A stretch of 64,000 nt of DNA from Novosphingobium flavum (GTDB lineage Bacteria; Pseudomonadota; Alphaproteobacteria; Sphingomonadales; Sphingomonadaceae): contig NZ_JACLAW010000003.1 in NCBI RefSeq assembly GCF_014230315.1, positions 248,001 through 312,000 on the forward strand, in the 5' to 3' direction. The notes beneath the pieces are model-generated. The model saw only the letters and a program-made list of their open reading frames with translations, was not told the DNA's origin and searched no databases. The position numbers and the translations under genes are program-made. The stretch's first letter is position 1; the number at the start of each line of letters is the position of its first letter. Shown piece after piece: positions 1-7,989 of this stretch.

Positions 1-826
1 CAGCGCGGTCGACCTCGCGATCTGGGACCTGATGGGCAAGGCCGTGAACAAGCCGGTGTTCAAGCTGCTGGGCGGCCGGGTCAAGGACAAGATCCGCTGC
101 TATGCCAGCAAGCTCTATGCCGGCCCGATCGACGAGATGCAGGCCGAGGCCCAGCGCTACGTCGACGAGGGCTTCGACGCGATGAAGATGCGCTTCGGCT
201 ATGGCCCGGCCGACGGCCCGGCCGGGATGCGCGAGAACCTCAAGCGGGTGGAAGCCGTGCGCGAGGTGATCGGCTATGACCGCGACCTCATGCTGGAATG
301 CTACATGGGCTGGGATCTCGACTATGCCCGCCGCATGCTGCCCAAGCTTGAGCAGTTCGAGCCGCGCTGGCTGGAAGAACCGGTGATCGCCGACGATATC
401 GACGGCTATGCCGCGCTGAGCCGGATGACCTCGATCCCGATCTCGGGCGGCGAGCACGAGTTTACCTCCTACGGCTTCCGCCAGTTGCTCGACAAGGAGG
501 CCGTCGCGGTCATCCAGTACGACACCAACCGCGTCGGCGGGATCACCGCCGCGCGCAAGATCAATGCCCTCGCCGAAGTCTATGGCGTGCCGGTCATCCC
601 GCATGCCGGCCAGATGCACAATTACCATCTCACCATGTCGAGCCTCGCCAGCCCGATGGCGGAATATTTCCCCAAGCATGACGTCGAGGTGGGCAACGAG
701 CTGTTCTACTACATCTTCAACGGCGATCCGAAGGCCGAGGGCGGCTGGCTCGATCTTGACGAGGACGTGCCGGGGCTGGGGCTGACCCTGTCGGACGAGC
801 ACCTCGACGACTTCTGCATCGCATGA
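1..826 (+). CDS. Sugar-acid dehydratase, enolase superfamily, 5'-truncated
   Basis: The frame is already open at base 2 ([13 protein letters not shown]), so the N-terminal capping domain lies outside the window and about 274 barrel residues remain. Seen: acidic metal-ligand positions in [15 protein letters not shown] and SGGEHE, and a late histidine in [11 protein letters not shown] where this superfamily places its base. The layout resembles L-rhamnonate and related aldonate dehydratases, which make 2-keto-3-deoxy acids. The stop overlaps the next start by 4 bases, so it is translationally coupled to an AraD1-type enzyme that would act on such a product. The family is clear; the exact sugar acid is not. 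Confidence 0.85.
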   Translation, partial: SAVDLAIWDLMGKAVNKPVFKLLGGRVKDKIRCYASKLYAGPIDEMQAEAQRYVDEGFDAMKMRFGYGPADGPAGMRENLKRVEAVREVIGYDRDLMLECYMGWDLDYARRMLPKLEQFEPRWLEEPVIADDIDGYAALSRMTSIPISGGEHEFTSYGFRQLLDKEAVAVIQYDTNRVGGITAARKINALAEVYGVPVIPHAGQMHNYHLTMSSLASPMAEYFPKHDVEVGNELFYYIFNGDPKAEGGWLDLDEDVPGLGLTLSDEHLDDFCIA

Positions 827-1803
827 CGGGCGCGGTCCGCCTCATCCAGTATGCCGATGGCGCCGGGAAACCGGCCCTGGCCGCGCGCGAGGGCGAAGGA
901 CCGGCCCGGCGGATCGAGCGATTTGCGACGACGCGCATCCTTGCGCTTCACGCGTTCGACGAAGGCGTCGCCCTGCGTGAACTTGCACTGCGCGAGGCGG
1001 GCGCGGCGGTCGACCTGAGCCAGGTCCGGCTGCTTCCGGCGATTTCGCACCCCGATCCGGCCCATCTCCTCGTTGCCGGCACGGGGCTGACTCACCTCGG
1101 CTCGGCCGAGGGGCGCGACAGGATGCACGCCGCCGCCGCGGGCGAGAAGCAGACCGATTCGCTGCGGATGTTCCTGATGGGGGTCGAGGGCGGCAAGCTC
1201 GGCGGCGACCGCGGGGTCCAGCCGGAGTGGTTCTACAAGGGCAACGGGGCCTGCCTCGTCGGCCCGCGCGATCCGCTGGAGATGCCCGCTTTCGCCAAGG
1301 ACGGCAGCGAGGAGCCGGAAATCGCCGGGGTCTACATGATCGACCCCCACGGCGTGCCTCGCCGGCTTGGCTTTGCGCTGGGCAACGAGTTTTCCGACCA
1401 TGTGATCGAGCGCCACAACTATCTGTGGCTGGCCCATTCCAAGCTGCGCCCGGCCGCGCTGGGCGCCGAATTGCTGCTGGGCGACCTCCCCGCCAACGTC
1501 ACCGGCACCAGCCGTGTGCTTCGCCATGGCGCGCCGATCTGGGAAAAGCCGTTCCTGACCGGCGAGGACAACATGTCGCACAGCATCGACAACCTCGAGC
1601 GGCACCACTTCAAATATGCGGTGTTCCGCCGCCCGGGCGACATTCACGTCCACTTCTTCGGCACGGCCACCCTGTCGTTCGCCGACGGGATCGCCACGCA
1701 GGAAGGCGACGAGTTCGAGATCGAAGCCGATTGCTTCAACCTACCACTGCGCAACCGGCTGGTCCGGGCGGCCGCGGACGACGCAAAGGTAATCCCGGCA
1801 TGA
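823..1803 (+). CDS. AraD1/GguC-type protein, fumarylacetoacetase superfamily
   Basis: 326 residues starting at an ATGA overlap with the dehydratase. Family-like segments include [36 protein letters not shown] and [19 protein letters not shown]. Members of this branch sit in sugar-acid operons and are thought to dehydrate 2-keto-3-deoxy acids towards alpha-ketoglutarate semialdehyde; that role is inferred from family and neighbours. It overlaps the following MFS gene by 4 bases. The reaction has not been shown for this protein and a hydrolase activity on a diketo acid is the main alternative. Confidence 0.8.
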   Translation: MTGAVRLIQYADGAGKPALAAREGEGPARRIERFATTRILALHAFDEGVALRELALREAGAAVDLSQVRLLPAISHPDPAHLLVAGTGLTHLGSAEGRDRMHAAAAGEKQTDSLRMFLMGVEGGKLGGDRGVQPEWFYKGNGACLVGPRDPLEMPAFAKDGSEEPEIAGVYMIDPHGVPRRLGFALGNEFSDHVIERHNYLWLAHSKLRPAALGAELLLGDLPANVTGTSRVLRHGAPIWEKPFLTGEDNMSHSIDNLERHHFKYAVFRRPGDIHVHFFGTATLSFADGIATQEGDEFEIEADCFNLPLRNRLVRAAADDAKVIPA

Positions 1804-3050
1804 CCGCCCCCGCCCCTGACGGCACCCCCGACGGCCCAGCGCCTGACAGCTTCCGCGCCGCGGCCATTCCGATCGCGGGGGCGACGTTCCTCTCGATGGT
1901 CGGGGTCGGCATGCTGGTCCCGGCCCTGCCCGAGCTGGCGCGCGGCGCGCCGGATCCGGCGCTGGCCGCGGGCAGCCTGATCGGCGCCTATGGCTTCTCG
2001 CGGCTGCTGTTCAACGCGCCTTCGGGCCTTGCGCTCGACCGGATCGGCATTGCCCGCGCGGCCAACGTCGGCCTGCTCCTGCTCGCGGCAAATTCGGCCC
2101 TCGGCTATTTCAGCGCGCACTACGTGGTGCTGCTGGCGGTGATGGCGATCCAGGGCGCGGCCTCCTCGTTGTTCTCGACCGCCGCCATGACTGCGCTGGT
2201 GCTCAAGGCCGGACCCGCCGCGCGCGGCCGGGCCATGGCCTGGTTCCAGTCCTCGCTCCTGCTCGGCTTCGCAACCGGACCGGTGATCGGCGGCCAGGTG
2301 GTGGACCGGTTCGACCCGCACCTGCCGTTCCTGCTGCAGGTGGGGATTGCCCTGCTCGCCATGCTGGCGGTGCGCGCCATGCCGGGCGGGACCGGCAAGC
2401 CCGGTCAGGGCAAGCCGCAAGGAGGCCCCGGCGGGGCCCCTGCCGCATCGGTGTGGAAGACCACGCTGGTCCTTGGCGGGCTGGCCGGCTTCGCCGCCTT
2501 CGCCACACGCTTCGGCATCGCGTGGAACCTCGTTCCGGTCGAGGCGCGCGGGCCGCTGCAACTTTCGAACGGCGAACTGGGCTGGATCATCGGGCTCGGC
2601 ACCCTCGCCAATCTCGCCGTCACGCCGTTCCTCGGCAAGCTGATCGACGGTTACGGCGCCCGTCCGACCTATGCCGTGGCGGCGGTGCTTTCGGTCGCGG
2701 CGATGGTGCTGCTGCTGACTGTCCCGAGCCGCGCGGTGCTATGGCTCGCGACGGCCTTGATCCTGCTGGCAACGGGGGTGATGATCCCGGCCGCCGCCGC
2801 CCTGGCCCTGACCGGGGCCGAGCCGCGGCGAATGGGGCAGCTCATGGGGATCTACCGCACGATGGCGGAAAGCGGGATGGCCATCGGCCCGGTCGCCCTG
2901 CCGGCCTTCACGGCGGCCCTTGGACTCCCGGTGGTGAGCGGCCTGCTGCCCTGCATCGCGCTGACCGCGCTGGCGGCCTGCATCGTGCTGGTGATCGGAC
3001 GGCGCCCGTCCGCAAGTGAATTGGCCGCGCCCCGACCGGGCGCCGCGTGA
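1800..3050 (+). CDS. MFS transporter
   Basis: 416 residues from the ATG at 1800, which overlaps the upstream stop by 4 bases; the frame is open further upstream but that part is a shadow of the AraD1 gene. About twelve hydrophobic segments are visible, split by a Gly/Pro/Lys-rich central loop around residue 200. A motif-A-like stretch ([13 protein letters not shown]) follows the second helix. As the third gene of a coupled set it probably imports the sugar acid handled by the two preceding enzymes or exports an intermediate. No substrate can be read from sequence. Confidence 0.85.
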   Translation: MTAPAPDGTPDGPAPDSFRAAAIPIAGATFLSMVGVGMLVPALPELARGAPDPALAAGSLIGAYGFSRLLFNAPSGLALDRIGIARAANVGLLLLAANSALGYFSAHYVVLLAVMAIQGAASSLFSTAAMTALVLKAGPAARGRAMAWFQSSLLLGFATGPVIGGQVVDRFDPHLPFLLQVGIALLAMLAVRAMPGGTGKPGQGKPQGGPGGAPAASVWKTTLVLGGLAGFAAFATRFGIAWNLVPVEARGPLQLSNGELGWIIGLGTLANLAVTPFLGKLIDGYGARPTYAVAAVLSVAAMVLLLTVPSRAVLWLATALILLATGVMIPAAAALALTGAEPRRMGQLMGIYRTMAESGMAIGPVALPAFTAALGLPVVSGLLPCIALTALAACIVLVIGRRPSASELAAPRPGAA

Positions 3051-3063
3051 AGGAGCAAGAGCG

Positions 3064-3495
3064 ATGAGAATGATGCACACCATGCTGCGGGTTGGCGATC
3101 TCCAGCGGTCGATCGATTTCTACACCCAGGTCATGGGCATGAAGCTGCTGTGGAAGCGCGAGTTTCCGGACGGCAAGTTCACCATCGCCTTCGTCGGCTA
3201 CGACACGATGGAGGAAGGCACGGTGATCGAGCTGACCTACAACTGGGGCGTCGAGAGCTACGAGATCGGCACGGCCTATGGCCATATCGCGATTGGCGTG
3301 GCCAACGTCTATGACGCGGCCGCCAGCATCGCGGCAAGCGGCGGCAACGTGATCCGCCCGGCCGGCCCGATGGGCAGCGGCACCCGCGCGATCGCCTTCA
3401 TCCAGGACCCCGATGGCTACAAGGTCGAACTGGTCGAGGACAGCCCGCTCGAAACCGAATTCTACGTGACCCCTTTGGCCGAGGCCCGGGCCTGA
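3064..3495 (+). CDS. gloA: Lactoylglutathione lyase (glyoxalase I)
   Basis: 143 residues; ATG at 3064 chosen because AAGGAG lies just upstream and the protein then begins [16 protein letters not shown], the usual GloA start. The first ligand His is in MMHTM and the Glu ligands in VIELTYNWG and KVELVED, with YGHIAIGV between. The enzyme converts the hemithioacetal of methylglyoxal and glutathione to S-lactoylglutathione in the cytoplasm. Its place directly after a sugar-acid catabolic set suggests protection against methylglyoxal made during sugar breakdown (inference). Confidence 0.92.
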   Translation: MRMMHTMLRVGDLQRSIDFYTQVMGMKLLWKREFPDGKFTIAFVGYDTMEEGTVIELTYNWGVESYEIGTAYGHIAIGVANVYDAAASIAASGGNVIRPAGPMGSGTRAIAFIQDPDGYKVELVEDSPLETEFYVTPLAEARA

Positions 3496-3503
3496 CCCCG
3501 GCT

Positions 3504-3530
3504 CCCGGCAGCGCGCGACCGGCTGCCGGG
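3504..3530 (+). terminator. GC-rich hairpin after gloA
   Basis: A perfect 9-base stem (CCCGGCAGC / GCTGCCGGG) with a 9-base loop follows the gloA stop, and a second 7-base stem lies at 3542-3565. Neither has a U tract, so they may be weak or Rho-assisted termination or processing sites that separate gloA from the next MFS gene. Confidence 0.35.
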
Positions 3531-3603
3531 GGTCTTACGGCGGGCGCCTCCACCCGGCGGCGCCCGACCCCATAAAACAAGAGGTCGCGGAGAGTTTTGC
3601 GCT

Positions 3604-4818
3604 ATGCACAGTCCCGGCATCGCCACCAATCCCCACGCACCAACGCGCATTCTCAATGCGCGCTTCGCGGCGATGTTCGTGATCAACACGCTGGCCCAGT
3701 ACGCAGTCTATTCGATGAACACGCTGACCGCGCCGTTCGCCGCCTCGTTCGGCGCGGCGCCGACCGTGATCGGGCTCGTTTCCAGCACTTTTGCCGTGAC
3801 GGCGATGGCCTTCAAGCTGGTTTCCTCGCCCGCGATCGATGCCTTCGACCGCAAGAAGGTCCTGCTCTTCGCGCTTTCGGTGCTGCTCGCGGCCTGCCTG
3901 TGCGATGCGTTCGCCACTAGCGTACCGTTCCTCGTCGCCTCGCGGCTGTTTTCGGGAACCGCGCTCGCCTTTCTGCCGACGGTCTGCTTCGTGATCGTGT
4001 CCGACAACCTGCCGGCCGACAAGATGGGCACCGGGATGGGCTATTACACGCTGAGCACCGTGGTGGTTCAGGCCTCGGCCCCGGCCGTGGGCCTGTGGAT
4101 TTCGAACCGGCTCGGCTTCAACCTGACCTTCGTCGTGGTCTCGGCCGTAGTGGCGGTGACAATCCTGTTCACCCTCGCGGTTCCGTTGGAGCGTCCGCGC
4201 GAGCGGCGGCCCTTCACCTTCCGGCCGGGCAGCATCTTTTCCGCCGCCGTACTGGCGCCGACCTTCATCCTGCTGATCGAGGCGATGATCTGGAGCCAGG
4301 TGAATACTTTCCTCGTTCTCTTCGCCCAGTCGCGCGGGGTGCTCAAGGACCAGATCGGCCTGTTCTTCACCGTGCTCGCGCTGGTCCTCGTCATCAGCCG
4401 GCCGACCATCGGCACCCTCGCCGACCGGATCGGATCCAGCCGGGTCCTCTTCGCCTCGATGTTCTTCCTCGCCGCCGCCTTCCTGACCATCAGCTGGTCG
4501 CACGAGCTGAACGGCTTCCTGCTCGGTGCCGCGCTGGCCGCCTTCGGCTATGCCGGCTGCCAGCCGACGCTGATGGCGATCTGCCTGCGGCTGGTCCCGG
4601 CCGAACGGCGCGGCGCGGCGAGTTGCACCGCCTATCTCGGGCAGGACATCGGCAACCTTATCGGCGGTGTTCTGGGCGGCGCGCTGGTCCAGCATTTCGG
4701 CTATGCCGCGATGTGGCAGATCATGCTGGTGCCGCTGATCATCGCCGCCATCGTCACGATCGTCTATCGCCGGCGGATCGATTTCATTCCGGCCGAAACG
4801 GCCGCCACCGCGGCCTGA
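3604..4818 (+). CDS. MFS transporter (second)
   Basis: 404 residues with about twelve hydrophobic segments. Motif-A-like stretches occur after helix 2 (AIDAFDRKKVLLFA) and in the second half (GTLADRIGSSRVLF). A GGAGAG sequence lies about 10 bases before the ATG. The gene starts a four-gene run with an HbpS/GlcG-like protein and two cupin-like proteins, and two hairpins separate it from gloA, so this looks like its own transcription unit. It is not closely similar to the MFS protein at 1800. Substrate unknown. Confidence 0.87.
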   Translation: MHSPGIATNPHAPTRILNARFAAMFVINTLAQYAVYSMNTLTAPFAASFGAAPTVIGLVSSTFAVTAMAFKLVSSPAIDAFDRKKVLLFALSVLLAACLCDAFATSVPFLVASRLFSGTALAFLPTVCFVIVSDNLPADKMGTGMGYYTLSTVVVQASAPAVGLWISNRLGFNLTFVVVSAVVAVTILFTLAVPLERPRERRPFTFRPGSIFSAAVLAPTFILLIEAMIWSQVNTFLVLFAQSRGVLKDQIGLFFTVLALVLVISRPTIGTLADRIGSSRVLFASMFFLAAAFLTISWSHELNGFLLGAALAAFGYAGCQPTLMAICLRLVPAERRGAASCTAYLGQDIGNLIGGVLGGALVQHFGYAAMWQIMLVPLIIAAIVTIVYRRRIDFIPAETAATAA

Positions 4819-4848
4819 CCGCAGCAGATACAACCGGAGAATTCCCCA

Positions 4849-5280
4849 ATGTACACCAGGACCCAGCGCCACATCACACTCGACGGCGCCCAGGCGATCA
4901 TCGCCGCCGCCCTGGCTGACGGCAAGGCGCGCGGCCGCGAGCTGAGCGTGGCCGTCGTCGATGCCGGCGGCCATATCGTTGCCATCGCGCGCTCCGACGG
5001 GGCGGAAATCCAGACCGTCCAGATTGCCGAGCGCAAGGCGCGCACCTCGGCCTTCACCGGCGTGCCGTCGGGCCCCAAGAGCAAGGCGGGGAATGTCGGC
5101 TCGGATCACCATCTGCTGGCGATCACGCTGGCCGGCGGCGTCGAGAACGTGGTGACCGTGCAGGGCGGCGTGCCGATCATCGTCGATGGCGAATGCATCG
5201 GCGGGGTCGGCGTGAGCGGCGCGGCCCATGCCGACGGCGAGATCGCGGCGGCCGGTGTGACGGCCGCTTTCGGCGCCTGA
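4849..5280 (+). CDS. HbpS/GlcG-type (DUF336) protein
   Basis: 143 residues preceded by CGGAGA. The family pattern is clear: LDGAQAIIAAALADGKARG, then VAVVDAGGHIVAIARSDGA, KARTSAFTGVPSG and a C-terminal GGVPIIVDGECIGGVGVSG. Members bind haem or small ligands and are often found in gene sets for glycolate, diol or aromatic breakdown, usually without a defined reaction. There is no signal peptide, so it should be cytoplasmic. It lies between an MFS transporter and two cupin-like proteins. The family call is firm; the role is open. Confidence 0.88.
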   Translation: MYTRTQRHITLDGAQAIIAAALADGKARGRELSVAVVDAGGHIVAIARSDGAEIQTVQIAERKARTSAFTGVPSGPKSKAGNVGSDHHLLAITLAGGVENVVTVQGGVPIIVDGECIGGVGVSGAAHADGEIAAAGVTAAFGA

Positions 5281-5318
5281 CTGGGCGCATAATTTCAGAA
5301 TTTCAGGAGACCAGAACC

Positions 5319-5918
5319 ATGGGCAAGTACCAAGAAAACTGCGTGGAAATGCTGCTGCGCGAAGACAACCCGCGCCGCCCGGGCCGCGCCGGCACCTACA
5401 TCTTCGGGCAGGAATTCAAGGGTCAGGACTATTTCGAGCCGACCCCGATCCTGACCGAGATCATGCCGATCACCGGCAACTACATGATGATGAGCGGATT
5501 TCCCGAGGAGGTGCAGAAGCGCATCTACACCATGCGCGACGGGCACAAGGGCGGCCCTTACCCCAAGTACAACATGAACGCCGACAAGCTGATGATCTTC
5601 TCGGGCTCGGACCCCGACAACATGAAAGACCTCGGCGCGCACATCGAGTTTCACCTTGGCGAGGGTGAGGATCTGGAGATCTTCCACTTCGACGAGCCGC
5701 GCGCGATCTTCGTGCCCAAGGGCGTGCGCCACGGCCCGATCTACATCACCCAGTTCCGCCGGATGCTGACCATGTTCTGCGTTTTCACCCAGCCGTCCAA
5801 GGAAGCCGCCGACATCGTGCAGGCGTGGGACTATGTGGGTAACGATGCCAAGATCAAGGAAGTGATCGGCGACGACATGGACGAGTACAAGAAGTTCTTC
5901 GCGGAGAATCCGAAGTGA
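5319..5918 (+). CDS. Cupin-like protein A of a tandem pair
   Basis: 199 residues from the ATG at 5319, 10 bases after AGGAG; longer readings lack support. A cupin motif-2-like segment is visible (FVPKGVRHGPI, matching PxGxxH), with acidic and histidine residues in IEFHLGEGE. The protein shares most of its core with the next gene, including DGHKGGPYPKY and NADKLMIF. It has no signal peptide or membrane segment. It carries a C-terminal extension of about 30 charged residues that its partner lacks. I do not recognise a characterised member; a metal-dependent cupin enzyme or binding protein is the best guess. Confidence 0.75.
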   Translation: MGKYQENCVEMLLREDNPRRPGRAGTYIFGQEFKGQDYFEPTPILTEIMPITGNYMMMSGFPEEVQKRIYTMRDGHKGGPYPKYNMNADKLMIFSGSDPDNMKDLGAHIEFHLGEGEDLEIFHFDEPRAIFVPKGVRHGPIYITQFRRMLTMFCVFTQPSKEAADIVQAWDYVGNDAKIKEVIGDDMDEYKKFFAENPK

Positions 5919-6445
5919 GCGAAGCCGCCGCTGCCGACCTTTCGGCCAACTGCGTTACCATGTTCCTCAAGGACCCGCAGCCGCCCGAGCCCGGCAAGGG
6001 CGCGGTGTGGATGTATGGGCAGGACCACTTTCCGGCGGCCGAGCACTGGATCGAATCCTGGCTGGTCACCGGTGAGCACACGATGATGCCGGGCACCCCG
6101 GCAGGCGCGGAGAAGATCATCCACGTCGGGCCGGACGGACACAAGGGCGGGCCCTATCCGAAGTATCATCACAATGCCGACAACCTGATGATCTTCACCG
6201 GGACCGACCCGGAGAACCCGCGCGACCTTGGCGCCACGGTGGAGTTTCACCTTGGCGAAGGCGAGAGCGAGCAGGTCTTCGTGTTCGACGAGCCGCGCTG
6301 CATCGTGATCCCACGCGGCGTGCGGCACTTCCCGATGATCGTGACCCAGTTCCGCCGCCCGTTCACTATCACCGATATCCTGACCGCCCCGACCCGCACC
6401 CTGGCCGGGACCGAGACCGACTTCACTTACGAAACGCCGGCCTGA
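5915..6445 (+). CDS. Cupin-like protein B of a tandem pair
   Basis: 176 residues starting with GTG in a GTGA overlap with the preceding gene, preceded by GGAGAA. It is a clear paralogue of protein A: the core repeats DGHKGGPYPKY, NADNLMIF, VEFHLGEGE and IPRGVRH. The N-terminal third and the C-terminal tail differ strongly, which suggests an old duplication with specialisation, possibly into a heteromer. The unit ends at a strong terminator just downstream. Function unknown. Confidence 0.75.
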   Translation: MSEAAAADLSANCVTMFLKDPQPPEPGKGAVWMYGQDHFPAAEHWIESWLVTGEHTMMPGTPAGAEKIIHVGPDGHKGGPYPKYHHNADNLMIFTGTDPENPRDLGATVEFHLGEGESEQVFVFDEPRCIVIPRGVRHFPMIVTQFRRPFTITDILTAPTRTLAGTETDFTYETPA

Positions 6446-6465
6446 CCAGCGATCGGGCAAACGGG

Positions 6466-6501
6466 AAGGCGCCGCTACGATGGGTCGTAGCGGCGCCTTT
6501 T
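6466..6501 (+). terminator. Rho-independent terminator of the cupin operon
   Basis: A perfect 15-base stem (6466-6480 with 6485-6499) and a 4-base loop are followed by a short T run. It lies 20 bases after the second cupin gene and in front of the convergent gene at 6521, so it ends plus-strand transcription. Confidence 0.88.
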
Positions 6502-6520
6502 GTCATGTTTTTCAGTTAGT

Positions 6521-7108
6521 TCAGCCGAGCGGCGCGCGCGGGGCCGTGCGGGTATAGTCCTGCATGTCGGCGAAGGGGCGCTTGGCCGGATCGAGATCGA
6601 CCTGGAAGGTGTTGAGCACCATGGCGAGCATCGAGAAGGTACCGAGGCAGGCGACGGCATCGACCATGCCTTCGTCGCCGAACAGGGCCTGGGCCTTGGC
6701 ATAGGTCTCGTCGCTGACGAGGTGAGTTTCCAGCAACTCCTTGCAGAAGCGGTAGAAAACGGCCTCGTCTTCAGCCTCGAACGGGGGCTCGCGGCGCTCG
6801 GCGAGGGCTTGGGTCACGGCTTCGGGGAGGCCGGCGGCGTGGGCCTTGCCCAGATGGGCGTTCCACGAATCCTGCGCGTCCCAGAAGCGCGCGGCGATCA
6901 GCAGGCTGAATTCGCGCAGGCGTTCGGGGAGCGAGGACTTGAACCGCATCTGGCTCGCAAGTGCTTCAACTTTATCGCAAACTTCCGGGCTGTGGAGCAT
7001 ACAGACGAAGGGCCCGCGCACCTGCCCGCCCCGCGCGCCGCCGATCCGGTCAGCGATTTCGCGCTGGCGGGGGGAATAATCGTCGGATGTGAGTTTGGGC
7101 AAACGCAT
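6521..7108 (-). CDS. Carboxymuconolactone decarboxylase-like (AhpD-like) protein
   Basis: 195 residues from the ATG at 7108; a GTG five codons earlier (7123) is possible. The all-helical CMD layout is visible, with LREFSLLIAARFWDAQDSWN and a downstream NAHLGKAHAAGLPEAV. The CxxC pair of true AhpD peroxidases is absent, so a thiol peroxidase role is unlikely. It is the last gene of a minus-strand run after the TonB-dependent receptor and the exported methyltransferase-like protein, with 49 bases between. It may be a lactone decarboxylase or hydrolase acting on the imported compound (inference). Confidence 0.8.
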   Translation of the reverse strand: MRLPKLTSDDYSPRQREIADRIGGARGGQVRGPFVCMLHSPEVCDKVEALASQMRFKSSLPERLREFSLLIAARFWDAQDSWNAHLGKAHAAGLPEAVTQALAERREPPFEAEDEAVFYRFCKELLETHLVSDETYAKAQALFGDEGMVDAVACLGTFSMLAMVLNTFQVDLDPAKRPFADMQDYTRTAPRAPLG

Positions 7109-7157
7109 CGATACTACAACCACATTGCAAGGGGTGAGGAAGCGCCGCGCAGGCCGC

Positions 7158-7964
7158 TCAGGGCTTGCGCGCCACGATCAGGACAGTGTCGAGCCGCCGC
7201 CAGACCACCTGCGGGTCAGTGAAACCGGCTGCGCGCAAGGCGGCGAGCTGGTCTTCGAGCGTCGGCAGGACATAGTCGAGATGGTGGACCCCGGGCCCCT
7301 CCTGCTGGGCGGCGATCGCCTCGCTCTTGAGTGTCTTGCGCGCACCGCCCAGCACGCTGGTCCAGTTGCCGCTGCGCACGGCGACGTGATCGATGTTGGC
7401 GACCCATCCGCCCGAGGGCAGGATGGCGGCGGCCTCCTTGTAGAACTTGCGGATGCCCGGCAGGTTCTGGTGGATGGTCAGCCACGAGGTGATCAGGACA
7501 TCGGTCCCCTTCGGCACGCAACCGAGGCTGAGATCGCGGTTGGGGCAGCCGATGACATAGTCGATCTTGTTGCGGAACCGCGCGAACCGGCGGATCGCAT
7601 TGGCGTGGTTGTCCTCGACCGGTTCAGTCCACTGGGCGTTGCTGCTCGGGAACTGCTCGAGGAAGGCCTCGAGGAATTCACCGGCGTGCGAGCCTACATC
7701 GACGATCTTTGCCGGGTTTGGCCGGTCCTGCGCGACGACGGCGGCCGCGATGCGGCGCGCCTCGGCCAGCTTGTCTCCGCCGGGCTCGCCACGATTGACA
7801 CTTTCATAGCGGATCTGGTCACCGACGAAGGCGTCGTTGACGAAGGTTGGATCGACGATCTTCCGCTCTTGCGCCTTGGAATCGACGGTCTGAGCGGCTG
7901 CTGGAGCGGCGATCGCCAAAACGACGGACGCACCCAGCAGCCAATTCGAGCAAATGCTCTTCAT
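7158..7964 (-). CDS. Exported methyltransferase-fold protein
   Basis: 268 residues with a classic signal peptide (hydrophobic core followed by APAAAQ, cleavage near residue 25). The mature part has a class I SAM-methyltransferase fold: motif I KIVDVGSHAGEFLEAFLEQF, then WTEPVEDNHANAIRRF, TDVLITSWLTIHQ and PSGGWVANIDHVAV. SAM is not expected in the periplasm, so an exported form is odd. Possibly the fold has been reused for binding or another reaction. A GGAGTG site precedes the ATG. It follows the TonB-dependent receptor by 25 bases, so the two are probably co-transcribed. Confidence 0.85.
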   Translation of the reverse strand: MKSICSNWLLGASVVLAIAAPAAAQTVDSKAQERKIVDPTFVNDAFVGDQIRYESVNRGEPGGDKLAEARRIAAAVVAQDRPNPAKIVDVGSHAGEFLEAFLEQFPSSNAQWTEPVEDNHANAIRRFARFRNKIDYVIGCPNRDLSLGCVPKGTDVLITSWLTIHQNLPGIRKFYKEAAAILPSGGWVANIDHVAVRSGNWTSVLGGARKTLKSEAIAAQQEGPGVHHLDYVLPTLEDQLAALRAAGFTDPQVVWRRLDTVLIVARKP

Positions 7965-7989
7965 ACAGTATTCACTCCACCCAATCCGG

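Noticed and set aside
6521..7108. An AhpD peroxidase role for the CMD-like protein
   Set aside because: The CxxC pair needed for that activity is not present.
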